This document shows, piece by piece, positions 47,047-57,962 of a stretch of 64,000 nucleotides of DNA (the first letter of the stretch is position 1; every line of letters starts with the position of its first letter). The DNA is from Saprospiraceae bacterium (GTDB lineage: Bacteria; Bacteroidota; Bacteroidia; Chitinophagales; Saprospiraceae): contig JADJYH010000006.1 in assembly GCA_016719855.1 (NCBI GenBank), positions 136,756 through 200,755 on the forward strand, given 5' to 3'. The notes beneath the pieces were generated by a model, which made no database searches, was not told the origin of the DNA, and saw only the letters and a program-made list of their open reading frames with translations. A program made the position numbers and the translations under genes.

Positions 47047-47895
47047 GTGCGATTCTGGCTTTTACTTCCCATTGTGCTATTGATGTCGGCTTGCTACGAG
47101 CCGAAAGAAGGTTGCCTCGACATTGAAGCGACGAACTACGATGTCAGTGCTGACGACCCGTGCCCAACTTGCTGCAAATACCCAAGTATTTCCATTCAAG
47201 TGCAGCACAATGTGGTTTTGCCTACCATGCCCGACACGTCGTTTTCGATGAAATATGCCACGAAGTATCAATCGCCCTTTGACACACACCACTTTTTTTT
47301 CATTGACCGAAGCCGGTTTTTCATTTCCGACTTGAAACTGGTGCGGGCATCGGGCGAGGAGGTTGGCGTGACCGACTCGGTCTGGCTACCACTGACCAAC
47401 GGCGATTCCATTTTTGTGGAAAACAATTTTTCGAAGCACGACCGGGACATTTTTCAAGCAGCCACCATTGGCACGGTGAAAACGGTTGGGACTTTTTCGG
47501 GTATAAAATTCACGCTTGGCCTGCCGGAGCAAATCGTGCAGGAGGTTTGGATTGACACCTTGGCTGCGGGTCATCCGTTGGCAGTGGAAAACGATACACT
47601 GAGCTATGACGAAACCTATGGAATCATCCCTAATCACCTGATTATCAGGCCGGATACACTGGACGACACCCAGCCGATTGACTTCCGTTTCAATGACCCC
47701 AAGCAAATATCACTTGATTTTTCTCAACCCTTTTCCGTCGAACGGGGTTTCAATATCAAGCTGGTGATTCGGCTGAACTACATGGTGTTGTTTGAGAATA
47801 TTGATTTCAAGAACGATACCCCGGAGGTGATGCGGGCAAAGATTGACAGCCAGCTAACCAATGCGTTTTCAGTGGTGTCCATCAAGCTGGAATAA
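47047..47895 (+). CDS. MbnP-like lipoprotein
   Basis: 282 aa from GTG 47047. Signal VRFWLLLPIVLLMSACYEP has a lipobox Cys. The mature protein holds a Cys cluster (CLDIEATNYDVSADDPCPTC then CKYPSI), HHFFFIDRSRFFISDLKLV and VGTFSGIKFTLGLPEQ, the pattern of the MbnP family. MbnP proteins are periplasmic copper binders whose site contains a tryptophan oxidised by the partner dihaem enzyme MbnH. Here a second MbnP-like gene and a dihaem protein follow on the same strand, 57 and 12 bp apart, consistent with one operon. The copper role is by family analogy. Confidence 0.8.
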   Translation: MRFWLLLPIVLLMSACYEPKEGCLDIEATNYDVSADDPCPTCCKYPSISIQVQHNVVLPTMPDTSFSMKYATKYQSPFDTHHFFFIDRSRFFISDLKLVRASGEEVGVTDSVWLPLTNGDSIFVENNFSKHDRDIFQAATIGTVKTVGTFSGIKFTLGLPEQIVQEVWIDTLAAGHPLAVENDTLSYDETYGIIPNHLIIRPDTLDDTQPIDFRFNDPKQISLDFSQPFSVERGFNIKLVIRLNYMVLFENIDFKNDTPEVMRAKIDSQLTNAFSVVSIKLE

Positions 47896-47952
47896 CCGTA
47901 ATTTTGTTCGAAACCTACCGTTGACTATAAAGCCACAAACCAAATTTTTGCC

Positions 47953-48731
47953 ATGAAGAAATTCCTTTTTTTGTTGATTGCTGCCGCTGGCATTTTTTCC
48001 TGTAACGATGACGACCAGCCTGCCGCGGATTCTACCACGGTAAACCTGAACTTCAAGGCCGAATACGACGGCTCTCCACTGGTGCTTTACCAAGCACTCG
48101 ACTACCCCGATGGCAAGCAAATTCGGATGCAGAACTTCAATTTTTTTGTCTCAAATATCACCTTGCTTGGCGAGGGAGCTACGCCCGACCATCTGCTCAC
48201 CGAGGTCGAGTTTTTTGATTTCAAGGACAACCTCGATTTGGCGGCGGCTCAAACAGCCCTTACCCGCAAATATGAAAAGTGCCGTCCGGCACCTACCAAG
48301 GCATCAAAATTGACTTTGGCGTACCGGCCAGCCTCAACAACGCCGACGCTGGGAAGCTTGACAACAGCAACCCGCTTCGCCAGGCTTTTTCCAGCCATTT
48401 TTGGACTGATTGGGGCAGCTTTATTTTTATGAAATCGGAGGGCATCTACGACCTGAACGGCGACGGCGTTTTCAATCAAAGCGACCGAGGCTTTGAACAC
48501 CATCCAGGCTCCAACGCTGTGTTCACTTCGGTGACAAAAATCAAGTCATTTTCCCTTGAGAAAGGCACTACATTCGACTTGAATTTGGTCGCCGACGTTT
48601 TCAAAATCTATGTCAACAATGGCGTGGCACTCGACTTGACCGACCCCGCAAACAAGGACACCCAAGAGCTTACCGATATGCCACTTGCCATCGAACTGAT
48701 GAGCCATTGGGAGCAGGCTTGTGAATTTTAA
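47953..48731 (+). CDS. MbnP-like lipoprotein (one frameshift)
   Basis: Lipoprotein signal MKKFLFLLIAAAGIFSCND. The mature part has NFKAEYDGSPLVLYQALDYP and MQNFNFFVSNITLL, then after a frame break near 48277 SGTYQGIKIDFGVPASLNN, SSHFWTDWGSFIFMKSEGIY, DLNGDGVFNQSDRGFEHHPG and a tail with MPLAIELMSHWEQACEF. The F-x-S-N-I/G-x-x-F-G-V pattern is that of the MbnP family; WTDWGS and HHPGS are candidate copper-site residues. Joined length is about 258 aa. It precedes the dihaem gene directly. Confidence 0.82.
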
Positions 48732-48743
48732 ACCATTTTGGGC

Positions 48744-49871
48744 ATGAAAAAAATTAGTTTATTCCTTTTTTTGCTGCTACTCGGCCTTGCTGCTTGCGTG
48801 GATGATGATGGCAACGACCCTGTGGTGGGCGAGGATTTGACCAACATCCCATACGACCCAACCCCGCACGAACTGACCATCCCACCCGGCCTCCCTTCCA
48901 TGGATATCCCAGCGGACAACCCGCTCACGGACGAGGGAATCGAACTCGGCAGGCGGTTGTTTTATGACCCAATTTTATCCAAGGACAGTACGATTTCGTG
49001 CAGCAGTTGCCACAAGCTGACGAGCAGCTTCAACGACGTCGTGGCCATCAGCCCAGGCGTGGGCGGGCTGCTCGGCAACCGAAGCTCCATGTCGCTGATA
49101 AATATTGGGTTTCAAACCAAAGGCTTATTCTGGGATGGGCGCTCCCCAAATTTGGAGGACCAAGCGCTTCACCCTGTCGAAAATCCCCTCGAAATGGCGG
49201 AAATGTGGAAGGACGTGGAGGTGAAACTCCGCCGCCACCCAGACTACAAGAAGCGGTTCCGGCAAGCATTTGGCATTGACAATACACTCAATATCACCAA
49301 GGAACTGGCCGCCAAATCTATTGCCCAATTTGAGCGGACGCTCATCAGCGCCAACTCCCGTTACGACAAAAAGAAGTTCCAACTTGACCCGAACCCGTTC
49401 CTCCTCTCCGACTTGGAAGTGGACGGCCAAAAAATCTATTTTGATGACCTGCTTGGGAGTCCGGGAGACCCAGTTGGCCACTGCGCACACTGCCACGATG
49501 GCGGGGCACTTTATTCATCCGAAGTTTACCGGAACAACGCCATCACGCAAGTGGCCACGCTGAACGATTTTCCTGACAAAGGCCTTGGCGGCATCACCGG
49601 CAACCTGACCGACAACGGCATGTTCAGGTCGCCTTCGCTCCGCAATATTGCCCTCACGCCACCCTACATGCACGACGGGAGTTTCCAAACGCTTGAGGCT
49701 GTCATAGAGCATTACAACTCTGGCGGGCACTATGCCGACAACGTAGTCATTGGCTCCATCACACAATTGAACCTGAGTGAGTACGACAAACAGGCGCTGC
49801 TGGCCTTCCTGCACACGTTGACCGACACGACGTACTACGACAACCCGGCGTTTAAAAACCCATTTCAGTAA
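48744..49871 (+). CDS. Dihaem cytochrome c peroxidase / MbnH-like protein
   Basis: About 375 aa from ATG 48744; a TTG two codons earlier is less likely. Lipoprotein signal LFLFLLLLGLAACVDD. Two c-type haem sites are seen: SCSSCHKL near residue 90 and HCAHCHDG near 248. Family regions are ELGRRLFYDPILSKDSTISC, MSLINIGFQTKGLFWDGRSP, DQALHPVENPLEMA and MFRSPSLRNIALTPPYMHDG. The MbnH/MauG/CcpA group uses two haems for peroxidase or protein-oxidation chemistry. Association with two MbnP-like genes argues for an MbnH-type modifying enzyme rather than a simple peroxidase. Confidence 0.9.
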   Translation: MKKISLFLFLLLLGLAACVDDDGNDPVVGEDLTNIPYDPTPHELTIPPGLPSMDIPADNPLTDEGIELGRRLFYDPILSKDSTISCSSCHKLTSSFNDVVAISPGVGGLLGNRSSMSLINIGFQTKGLFWDGRSPNLEDQALHPVENPLEMAEMWKDVEVKLRRHPDYKKRFRQAFGIDNTLNITKELAAKSIAQFERTLISANSRYDKKKFQLDPNPFLLSDLEVDGQKIYFDDLLGSPGDPVGHCAHCHDGGALYSSEVYRNNAITQVATLNDFPDKGLGGITGNLTDNGMFRSPSLRNIALTPPYMHDGSFQTLEAVIEHYNSGGHYADNVVIGSITQLNLSEYDKQALLAFLHTLTDTTYYDNPAFKNPFQ

Positions 49872-49896
49872 ACTGATTTAACAATTAGTTTATCCA

Positions 49897-49958
49897 AAGG
49901 GGTGCAAAATTGCAATCGCTTTCAAGCGGTTTTGGCAACTTTGCACCCCTTAATTTTT
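49897..49958 (+). terminator. Terminator hairpin after the dihaem gene
   Basis: AAGGGGTGCAAA (49897-49908) pairs with TTTGCACCCCTT (49940-49951), followed by a T run, 26 bp after the stop. An inner stem (CGCTT-TC-AAGCG) is present too. It ends just before the next gene's ATG. Confidence 0.75.
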
Positions 49959-49960
49959 TT

Positions 49961-50995
49961 ATGATGAACAAATTTTTTACCGCCCTTTTTGCCTTGTTTT
50001 TGCTGGCGCAATGCAATGTTTCCAAGTCCGCCAAAAACGGAGAAGCAGTCAGTTATCGGGTAGCATTTTACAACGTCGAAAACCTGTTCGACACCGTGGA
50101 TGACCCAGCCATGCCAGATGAGGAGTTTTTGCCCGAAAGCAAGAAAAACTGGACACCTGAGCGCTACCAGAAAAAACTCGACCACTTGGCCAAGGTCGTG
50201 GAGGGCATGGGCTACCCGGCGCTCCTTGGCTTGGCCGAGGTGGAAAACGAAGCTGTTTTAATGGATTTTTGCGAAAAAACCAGCCTACAACCACACGACT
50301 ACGGCATTGTCCATTTCGAATCACCCGATTTTCGGGGCATTGATGTGGCGCTGCTTTATAAAAAAAGCATGTTCACCGTCATCGCTGCCGACACCATCCG
50401 CATCAAGTTCCCGGCAGGAATGATACCCGACAATCCAAATTACACTACCCGTGACCTGTTGGTGGTGGAGGGCAAGTTTAAGGGAAAGGAAAGGCTACAC
50501 CTTATCGTAGCACACCTTCCGTCCAGGAGCGGTGGGCAGCGGGAAACTGAGCCGAGGCGGATGCATGTTGCCTCGCAAATCGGGAGGAAAGTAGATGCAA
50601 TTTTCAAGGAAGAACCCAACGCCAACATCGTCGTCATGGGCGACATGAACGACGAGCCAACCGACCCAAGCATGTTGCAAAACCTTGATGCACAACCACT
50701 TGGGAGTAGTTTTTCTTCCAATGCCATGTACAATTGTTTTTCAAAATTGAAGGAAGACGGCTTGGGCAGCTACCGTTACAAGGGAAATTGGAACATGCTC
50801 GACCAAATCATGCTTTCTACCCACTTGATGGAGGGAACGAAGCATTTGAAGTATGCCAAATCCGCCATTTTTCAAGCAGATTGGATGATGTACAAGGATG
50901 ATAAATATGGGCTGTCCCCGAACAGGACTTACGGCGGCGACCGTTATTTCGGTGGGTATAGCGACCATCTGCCAGTGTACGTGGAACTGAAATGA
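49961..50995 (+). CDS. Endonuclease/exonuclease/phosphatase (EEP) family lipoprotein
   Basis: About 344 aa, ATG 49961 or 49964 (MMNKFFTALFALFLLAQCN), a lipoprotein signal with Cys. EEP motifs: VAFYNVENLFDTVDD, LLGLAEVENEAVLMDF (catalytic Glu), FRGIDVALLYKKSMF, LIVAHLPSRSGGQRE, NIVVMGDMNDEPTD (metal Asp/Asn) and the final YSDHLPVYVELK with the catalytic Asp-His. It probably hydrolyses phosphodiester or phosphate esters outside the cytoplasm. Frame intact. It is convergent with the TamB gene, 6 bp between stops. Confidence 0.9.
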   Translation: MMNKFFTALFALFLLAQCNVSKSAKNGEAVSYRVAFYNVENLFDTVDDPAMPDEEFLPESKKNWTPERYQKKLDHLAKVVEGMGYPALLGLAEVENEAVLMDFCEKTSLQPHDYGIVHFESPDFRGIDVALLYKKSMFTVIAADTIRIKFPAGMIPDNPNYTTRDLLVVEGKFKGKERLHLIVAHLPSRSGGQRETEPRRMHVASQIGRKVDAIFKEEPNANIVVMGDMNDEPTDPSMLQNLDAQPLGSSFSSNAMYNCFSKLKEDGLGSYRYKGNWNMLDQIMLSTHLMEGTKHLKYAKSAIFQADWMMYKDDKYGLSPNRTYGGDRYFGGYSDHLPVYVELK

Positions 50996-51001
50996 TCGGA
51001 T

Positions 51002-54000
51002 TTATTGGCCTGTTTTTGACAGGTTGCGTTTTGCTTTCCGCTTGTTGCTTGCTTCAAACAGTTCGCTGAACGAGTCGAACTCCCGTTTATAACTCAACGC
51101 AAAACCCGTCTTGTTTCGACGTCCGCTGGCAATGTCCGTTTCTGTACCGGCATAGGCCCGTATTTTCAGTCGGCGGTCTTTGGTCAGCACGTATTCAATC
51201 ACGAACTCGCCTGCCAGTAGCCCGTTTGTCCCGGTATAAGTTTGGTTGCCAAAATTGAAGCCCGACTGCACCGATATCCGGTCGTTGACGATGACTTTCA
51301 GGCGGGTGCGCAGCTCGCTGTTGGTGTAGCTGGCCGTGGGATTGGTTGGGTCTAAATTGTCGTTGCTCGAAAATCGGTTGAAAGAAATGTCGAAGTCAAT
51401 GCCTTGAATCAGGTTTTTGCCCGTCAAAAACTCCGAGAAAAACTCCGTTAGGTAAATGGAAAGTTGGTTGGAAAGCATCTCGCTCACCGTGTTGATGCCA
51501 ACATCGCCAGCCTGGATTGTGTATCCCGACGGCAAAAACTGTCCAAGTACCAACAGGCCAAACACCTGACGGTTGAGTTCGTTAGGGTCGAGGCGCACAC
51601 TGCGCATCTTGCTTTCGGCGTAGTTCCGCAGCTCCGAATCGAGGCTCGGGAACGAAATATCAAAGGCTATGTCGGGCTTGAGGAGCGGCCCAGTCAATTG
51701 CATGGTCAGGTACACGGGGGCGCTGTTTCTGGCAAGATCCTACGTCATTTGTAGCGGCAGCGAGGTATTCCGATATGAAACTGTAAACCGAAGTGGAAAG
51801 CCCAAAATAGGTTGCATTGATGTTGATGACCGCCTGATACGGGTCACCGCCCCATGTGATGGTGCCGCCCGGCTCCACAATGAAGGGCTTGTTCAGGCCG
51901 ATGTTCATCAGCGTGAACAGGTAGTTGCCAGTAACAACCGTGTAGTCGCCGTAAATGTCAAATCGTCCTTCACGGGTCAAAATGACTTTCATCTTTCCGT
52001 TGCCGGTACCTTGCAGTAAGTCGCCCCAAGCACGGTCAAACACCACGTCCATTTTGGCCACGGGCGTTATTTCCACGTCAAATTCCATATTGAGGCCACG
52101 CAGTTCTTTAACGGTTTCGGTGCCGCCATTTTGCGGAGCAGTTTCAATGGTTGGTTTGGTGAAGTTGATGAAATTCACAGTTTTTGAAGACGCCTTGCCC
52201 GTCATGGGAAGGTACATGTGCGTGCCATTGGTAGTCGTGGCGTTCACATAAAGTTCTGGCTTCGCAAAGCTGCCCGTGAACCGCACGTAACCCGTGCCAA
52301 TGGCAGTTCCGTAAAAAACGGGGTTGTCTTTCTCAGCGGTTTCCAAGCCAAGGAATGGCCTGCCTCGCTCGGTTCGGATGGTCAGGTCAAGCCCAAATTC
52401 CTTCAAATGGTTGTGGGTAATGCCCCCGTCAACCTGGGCTTTGTTGTTGAAACGGTCGTACACCCAAGTGTCCTTCGCATCGAAAATCCGGTTGTTGATG
52501 GCCACTTGCCCTTCGGGTATCCGGTAGGTGACTTGTAGCGGTTTTATGGTAAATTCGACGTTGCTGACTGTGGCCTTTCCGAAAATTTCGGGCTTGGACG
52601 GCACTCCAAAAACACGAACCCCGCTGGCGCTCAGGCTGCCTTTTGGGTTTAGCACTTCCGGCACAAAGTAGTTGATGATTTTAACCGGGTATTTATCAAT
52701 GTCCACGTTGAAATCAAAGTAAAGCGCCTCGTTTTTTATCCAATTTCGGTTGGCCACGGGCTTGAATCCAGGTGGGTTGAAGTAGCCGTCGGCAATGAGC
52801 AAACTCGAATCCTGTTCAATGGAAATTGTAGCAGTCACCGTCTCCTTGATGCTGTTCGCCGAGGCGTCAACGCGCAGCACACCGTAGTCGTCACCGTTGA
52901 TTTTCAGGCTGTCAATGCGTACCAGCGCCGAAAGCCCTTGAAACTTAAAAACGTTTTTCACCCGAGCCGTCACGTCGCCAATCCCCTGATTTTGTGCTTC
53001 TGAATTCCACGTATAAACTCCAGGGAATCAATGGGATAGTTCTCCAATTGCAGCTCCAACCCCTCGTTCCTCACACTGTTGAGCTTGATGCGTCGCTGAC
53101 CAGATGTGAGCATAAAATTGTTGGTTTCCACTTTGCCATCCCCGATACTGAGGTAGTTGGCCGTGTTCATTTCCCAGGTTTCGTTCAGCACCACGAGATC
53201 GCTGGGCTTGAAGCTGATACGCCAGGCATTGTCGGGTTCCAGCGACACAATACCATTGATGTTGATGTTGTCGAGGATTTTGTAAAAGTTGGAGGAAATG
53301 ATGAGGAACTCCAGCGTGTCCGAATAAATCGAACCGATGAGCGACACTGGCGACAACTTTTGTGTCTCACTGAACGCCGTTTCTATCACGCCAACCTGGA
53401 GCGTCCCTTCGGGGCCATTGAGTTTGCTCCTAAAATACACGTCTTTGAACTTGATGTTCTGGAACTCCCAAGACGGCACCTCTACTTCGAGGTATGCCTT
53501 ATTTTGGAACCCATCGAAGCTGCCCTTCACCGACGAAGCATCGAAACCGCTCAGGCTTTCCTCAAAAAAATTGACCAGGTTCTGAAGCTGATAAACTTGG
53601 AGGTCGAATTCAAACTTGGCGGTGTCCCGCAATGGTTCTGCTGGCTTGATTTTTAGGCGCTCCGCAAAATGGGGGTAGTTGAAGGAAACGAAACGGGTGA
53701 GTTGTGCTGGTATTTTTTCGATGTCAAAATTGCCCTTCACGGAGAGGTCGCCCAGCGTGGAGTTTAGCGTAAAAATTTTCTCCTGTTGCGCAGGGTACCA
53801 AATGGAAGACAACAACGCCGAGTCAATGGTCAAAGTATCTTTTCTGTTCTTAATTATCTGGAAACCAACTACTTGTGCAGTGCCTGTGATATCAGAGAGA
53901 GCCGTTTGCCCCGAAGTTTCATGTCCATTTTCCCATAAAACTGGAGGTCTCTTGAGGTCAGGTTCAGGGGCCGCAGGTCCAATTTTTTCACATCGGCCAC

Positions 54001-55916
54001 GAAGTTGAAGGTGGGGAGGGAGTCGGTAAAATTGACTTCACCGCCGAACACCAGGTCTATGTTCCCATCGTTGATGGTAAAGTCCCCGACGAAGCTGTTG
54101 CGTTTCAGTTGGCCCTTGATATTGGCGTTTCGGTACTTGTAGCCCTTGTACACCAGGCTGTCCACCACACCGTCCAGTTCCGCCGAAACCGTATGCAGCG
54201 TCAGACCAAACCCTTTTTTCACGTGGGTGTCCAGCGTCACCTTTCCGAGTTCACGGTTGCCGGACCAAGCGCCGAGGTCGAAATCGTGGAGGTACAAGTC
54301 ACCTGAGTAGCGGGCCTTTTCCTTGCCCTCCCGAAGCTTGAGGTTCATGAACATTTCTGCTCGCCCGATGTCGGTTTTTAGGTTGCCGTCTGCCACGAAG
54401 TCCACGAAGAAGCCGTCGAACTTTCCATTAAAATCGAGGTTTCCGAGCTTGTCAAAATTGTCTGGCGGCCTGAACTGTGGAATCATTTTTTGAGCGTCCT
54501 AACGTCGGTGCGGAGCTTCGTGAGGTTGAGGTGGAGGAACTGCTCGTCTTGCACCGTCAGGTTCCTGGTACTGAAGCTGCCCTCGATGTCTAGCCCTTGT
54601 GCGATGTTTATTTTCAGGTTTTTCCCATCGAGGCGGTTGATAGGGCCTTTGAATTGGCCCTCAATATCAATCACTTGTGATTTGTTTTCTTTGAAAAATG
54701 GGTTGTTTTCCAGTGCCGGGGCAAACTTCATGATGTCCTGCAATGCCACGTGCGAATCGTGGAAGCGCCCATCAATTTTCACTTCATTCACGAAGTCCTC
54801 CCAAGCTGTGTACGAGCCGCCGTAGCGGAAAACCAACGTATCGCCCAGCTCCGTGAACGGTGTTTTGAGGTTGACGCCGTAGAGTTCCATGCCTCGGCAG
54901 GAAAGGGCTGCTTGCTTTGCTGAAAGGTTTTCCAGCACAAAGCCCGTTGTGTCACGGAGCGAAATTTTTTCCACCTCACCGTCAAACTCCAGGTCAGAAA
55001 AACGGAACTCGTTCAAGTGGATTTCGAGGTCCATCACGTCCAGGTAGTTGAAATTCAGGAGGTCGGCATGCGTAAGCCGAGTCGGCTCTTTTCGCAAGTT
55101 GCGAAGCGAAAACTTGCCACCGTTCAAATCGAAATTTTTGATTTCGATGACGAGCTTGTTCGTGTCGGTGCTGGTTTCATCAACGGTGGTTGAAACGGGC
55201 AGAGTCGAGGCAGGCAACGGGAAGCTGGAAGTCAGCGTGATTTTTACATCGGGCGAGTCAAGCTCGAAATCGCTGAGGCTGAGGTGCTTTCCCGCAAGGT
55301 CGAACTTGTCGAAATGGCCTTCAGCATGGGCAAGGTGGACATCGAACACCTCTCCTTTTACCCCATCTGGCTTTAAAAAATGTACCCGGTCGAGGTAGAG
55401 GTGCCGCAGGTCAAGCTGGAAAGGCTCCTTTCTTGAGCTGGACTTTTGTTTTTTTGGGCTGAAATAATCAACGATGAATTGGTAGTTCTGTTCCTTGGCT
55501 TCTGACGCTCGGCTGATTCGGATTTCGGCATCGGCAAGCCGCAAGGACTCCACCTTAAATTTACGGAGCACCAAATCAAAAACCCCGGAATGCTTGATTT
55601 CAAGAATGCCAGCGTAAAGCAGTGTATCGTGGTTGAGGTCTTCGAGGTAAAAATTTTCGAGCTTGATATGGTTGAAAAGGCCGAGCCGCACATTGCCAAC
55701 TGAGACTTCGGTGCCCCATTCTTTTGATAGGAATTCGGTAAGTTTATGAGCAGCCTTGTTTTGCACCCAGGGAATTTGGAAACTTAGGATTGGCAAAAAG
55801 ATAATTGTCAGGACGATTTGCAACAACCGCCGGAGTATCAAGGGCAGCAGGCGCCGCCGTTTGCTGCGGACACTCCCAAGTTCCTGATTTTCAATCTTTT
55901 GCGTAGGGTCTTCCAT
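51002..55916 (-). CDS. tamB: TamB/DUF490 translocation-assembly protein (four frameshifts)
   Basis: Start ATG 55916 with a basic N-terminus and one TM anchor (LLQIVLTIIFLPILSFQIPW), then a long run of beta-rich, AsmA-like repeats (e.g. GTEVSVGNVRLGLFNHIKLE, LHLNLTKLRTDVRTLKK, NLDFNGKFDGFFVDFVADGN). The C-terminal DUF490 domain contains GNGKMKVILTREGRFDIYGD, YTVVTGNYLFTLMNIGLNKP and GGTITWGGDPYQAVININAT, ending with RRLKIRAYAGTETD. About 1630 aa, the size of Bacteroidota TamB. Breaks are near 54485 (A6 run), 53835, 52972 and 51725; each join continues the family sequence. It helps move lipids or outer-membrane proteins across the periplasm. Confidence 0.92.
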
Positions 55917-56016
55917 AAAAAGTAAGAATGGGGAAATGCAGCCTTAGCACAACTGCCCCACTAAAACCCGAAGATACGTTGGTTTTGTTTGCCTCAAACA
56001 GCGTTTTAACGAAAGT

Positions 56017-56469
56017 TTACGGTTGCTGTTCCGGCAACGTTGTTTGTAGGCTTTGTTCTGGGAAAAACGGTAGCAGTAACTTGAGGAAAAAGGCGGGTGC
56101 AGGCATTGGGCGAGTGGTGTCCTTGTCAACGAAAACCAACCGGACTCTGCCGCCGTTGACGATTTTTTTAGCTTCGTTGAACACCTCCACATAAAAAACC
56201 ATGTGCTTGTCCGTTGGGAACTGCCGAAGTGTAGTCCGAATGGTGAGCATTTCGTCGTACTTGGCGGGGCGCACATATCGCATTTCCAAGGAAGCCACGG
56301 GCAGCATTACCCGGTGGATTTGCTCCATTTCTTGATAGGTCATGCCAAGTGCCCGCAGCATTTCCGCCCGCCCGATTTCATAGTAATCAACGTAGCGGCC
56401 ATGGTACAGGTAGCCCATTTGGTCTATTTCGCTGTAGCGAACCCTTTTTTGGTAATCGAAAACGTACAT
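56017..56469 (-). CDS. Acyl-CoA thioesterase, 4HBT/YbgC family
   Basis: 150 aa from ATG 56469 (MYVFDYQKRVRYSEIDQMGY). The hot-dog fold signature with catalytic Asp is SEIDQMGYLYHGRYVDYYEI, followed by GRAEMLRALGMTYQEME and VASLEMRYVRPAKYDEMLTI. Hydrolyses acyl-CoA thioesters; the acyl group is unknown. Residues before this Met in the open frame are translated repeat (56470-56513), so the shorter start is chosen. Frame intact. Confidence 0.9.
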   Translation of the reverse strand: MYVFDYQKRVRYSEIDQMGYLYHGRYVDYYEIGRAEMLRALGMTYQEMEQIHRVMLPVASLEMRYVRPAKYDEMLTIRTTLRQFPTDKHMVFYVEVFNEAKKIVNGGRVRLVFVDKDTTRPMPAPAFFLKLLLPFFPEQSLQTTLPEQQP

Positions 56470-56513
56470 TTCTTGGCAGTTGGCAGTTGGCAGTGTGCAG
56501 TCAGTGCTGGGGA
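56470..56513 (-). repeat. (ACTGCCA)n repeats before the thioesterase start
   Basis: On the coding strand the units CACTGCC/AACTGCC/AACTGCC/AAGAA run to within 2 nt of the ATG. The related word TTGGCAGT/GGGCAGT occurs near 4748-4771. Confidence 0.75.
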
Positions 56514-56576
56514 ACCTTTTCACCCACTGCATTTGCCAATTATAAATCGGGTGTAAAGGTAGGTAAGTTTTTAATT

Positions 56577-56681
56577 TATACTTTCGAGCGCCAGGTTTTG
56601 TCTGTTTGCAGGAGCAAGACCTGTTAGCACTTCAAGTGCTAACAGGTCAGGGTCGGACAAAACCTTTCGCTCCAAAGTATA
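56577..56681. repeat. Two-tier inverted repeat, 105 bp
   Basis: The outer arms (56577-56602 and 56656-56681) match at 23 of 26 positions. The inner perfect palindrome 56618-56648 has 15-bp arms (GACCTGTTAGCACTT) around a single C. The inner arms share CCTGTTAG...CTAACAGG with the etfA terminator. It lies between the thioesterase leader and the vWA gene's stop. Confidence 0.75.
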
Positions 56682-56729
56682 GCAATAAGTACCAAATTTT
56701 GAAGTCCTCCGACTGCCCACTGTCGAACC

Positions 56730-56783
56730 GTGGACCGTGGACTGTCGAACCGTGGACTGTGGACTGTGGACTGTGGACTGCAA
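56730..56783. repeat. (GTGGACT)n tandem repeats after the vWA gene
   Basis: About seven units of GTGGACT/GTGGACC/GTCGAAC, the last four near perfect, lie 3' of the vWA gene (minus strand), up to its stop at 56787. Confidence 0.8.
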
Positions 56784-56786
56784 ACT

Positions 56787-57883
56787 TCACTTCCGCTTCC
56801 GCTTGTTGTTTTTGTAGTCCAAAAACACGAATTCGCCCAGTCCTTGGAGGTTGGAGTAGAACGCCTTGCCGTTGTTCGCTTTGGTAAATTGGTCAACAAA
56901 CTGCACCAGATAGGGGTCACGGGCAATCATGAAAGTGGTGATGGGGATGCCCATTTTGCGGCATTTCATCGCCAAGTTCAGGGTGCGGGTGACGATGGTA
57001 CGGTCGAGGCCGAAGGAGTTTTGGTAGTATTTCTTGCCTTTTTTGATGCATGTTGGCTTACCATCGGTAATCATGAAAATCTGCCGGTTGGGGTTGCGGC
57101 GTTTTTTCAGGATTTCCATCGCAAGCTCAAGCCCGGCCACGGTGTTCGTGTGGTACGGCCCCACTTCGAGGTAGGGCAGGTCTTTGATTTCGATTTGCCA
57201 AGCATCGTTTCCGAACACGAGGATGTCGAGCGTGTCCTTCGGGTAGCGAGTGGTAATCAACTCGGACAGCGCCAGTGCCACTTTTTGGCAGGGGTGATGC
57301 GGTCTTCGCCGTAGAGAATCATGCTGTGCGAGATGTCAATCATCAGTACGGTGCTGGTTTGGCTTTGGTAAAAAGTCTCCTGCACTTCCAGGTCTTCGGG
57401 CGTCAGCTTGAACTCCTCGATGCCGTGGTTGATGTGTGCATTGCGCAAGCTCTCCGACACGGCGATGGAGTCGAGGGCGTCACCAAACTCGTAGGGGCGC
57501 AGCTCGGTGGCCTGCTCGTCGCCCCGCCCGTCGAACTTGGTGGAGTGGTTGCCAAGCTTGGTTTTTTTCAGTTTGCCAAAAACCTCCTCCAGCGCCTTGC
57601 GGCGAAGGGCGATTTCCATTTTGGAGGTGGGCACGTAGCCGGGCATCCCACTGACTTCGCCGGAAGTGATGTAGCCCATTTCAATCAAATCCTGGATGAA
57701 GTCGGCCATGCCGTATTCCTCGTTGGTGAGGCGGTACTTACGGTCAAGCTCGGTGAGCCACGAAAGTGCTTCGCTGACGTTGCCGGAGGTGTGCAGCAGC
57801 AACTCTTGAAACAGTTTCAAAAGCTTATCGAAAATGGATTCCCCGTCATCAGGGGTATATTCAGAAAATTGCCAACCGAGCAT
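56787..57883 (-). CDS. vWA domain protein, cytoplasmic (one frameshift)
   Basis: From ATG 57883 (MLGWQFSEYTPDDGESIFDK). The N-terminal helical part has LFQELLLHTSGNVSEALSWL, DFIQDLIEMGYITSGEVSGM and LRRKALEEVFGKLKKTKLGN. The vWA domain follows: VLMIDISHSMILYGEDR (MIDAS D-x-S-x-S-like), a frame break near 57275, then VALALSELITTRYPKDTLDI, IFMITDGKPTCIKKGKKYYQ and PITTFMIARDPYLVQFVDQF, ending with a basic tail KNNKRKRK. About 365 aa. Such proteins often partner with MoxR AAA ATPases; none is adjacent. Confidence 0.85.
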
Positions 57884-57930
57884 TTGTGGAAATTGGATAT
57901 TAGAAATTAGCCATTTGGAATTGAAGACTA
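57884..57930 (-). repeat. Degenerate AATTTCC heptads before the vWA start
   Basis: On the coding strand: AATTCCA/AATGGCT/AATTTCT/AATATCC/AATTTCC, ending 4 nt before ATG 57883. No Shine-Dalgarno sequence. Confidence 0.65.
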
Positions 57931-57962
57931 GGACAAGTTCAGGGCTGCTTTTGTTCTTGAAA

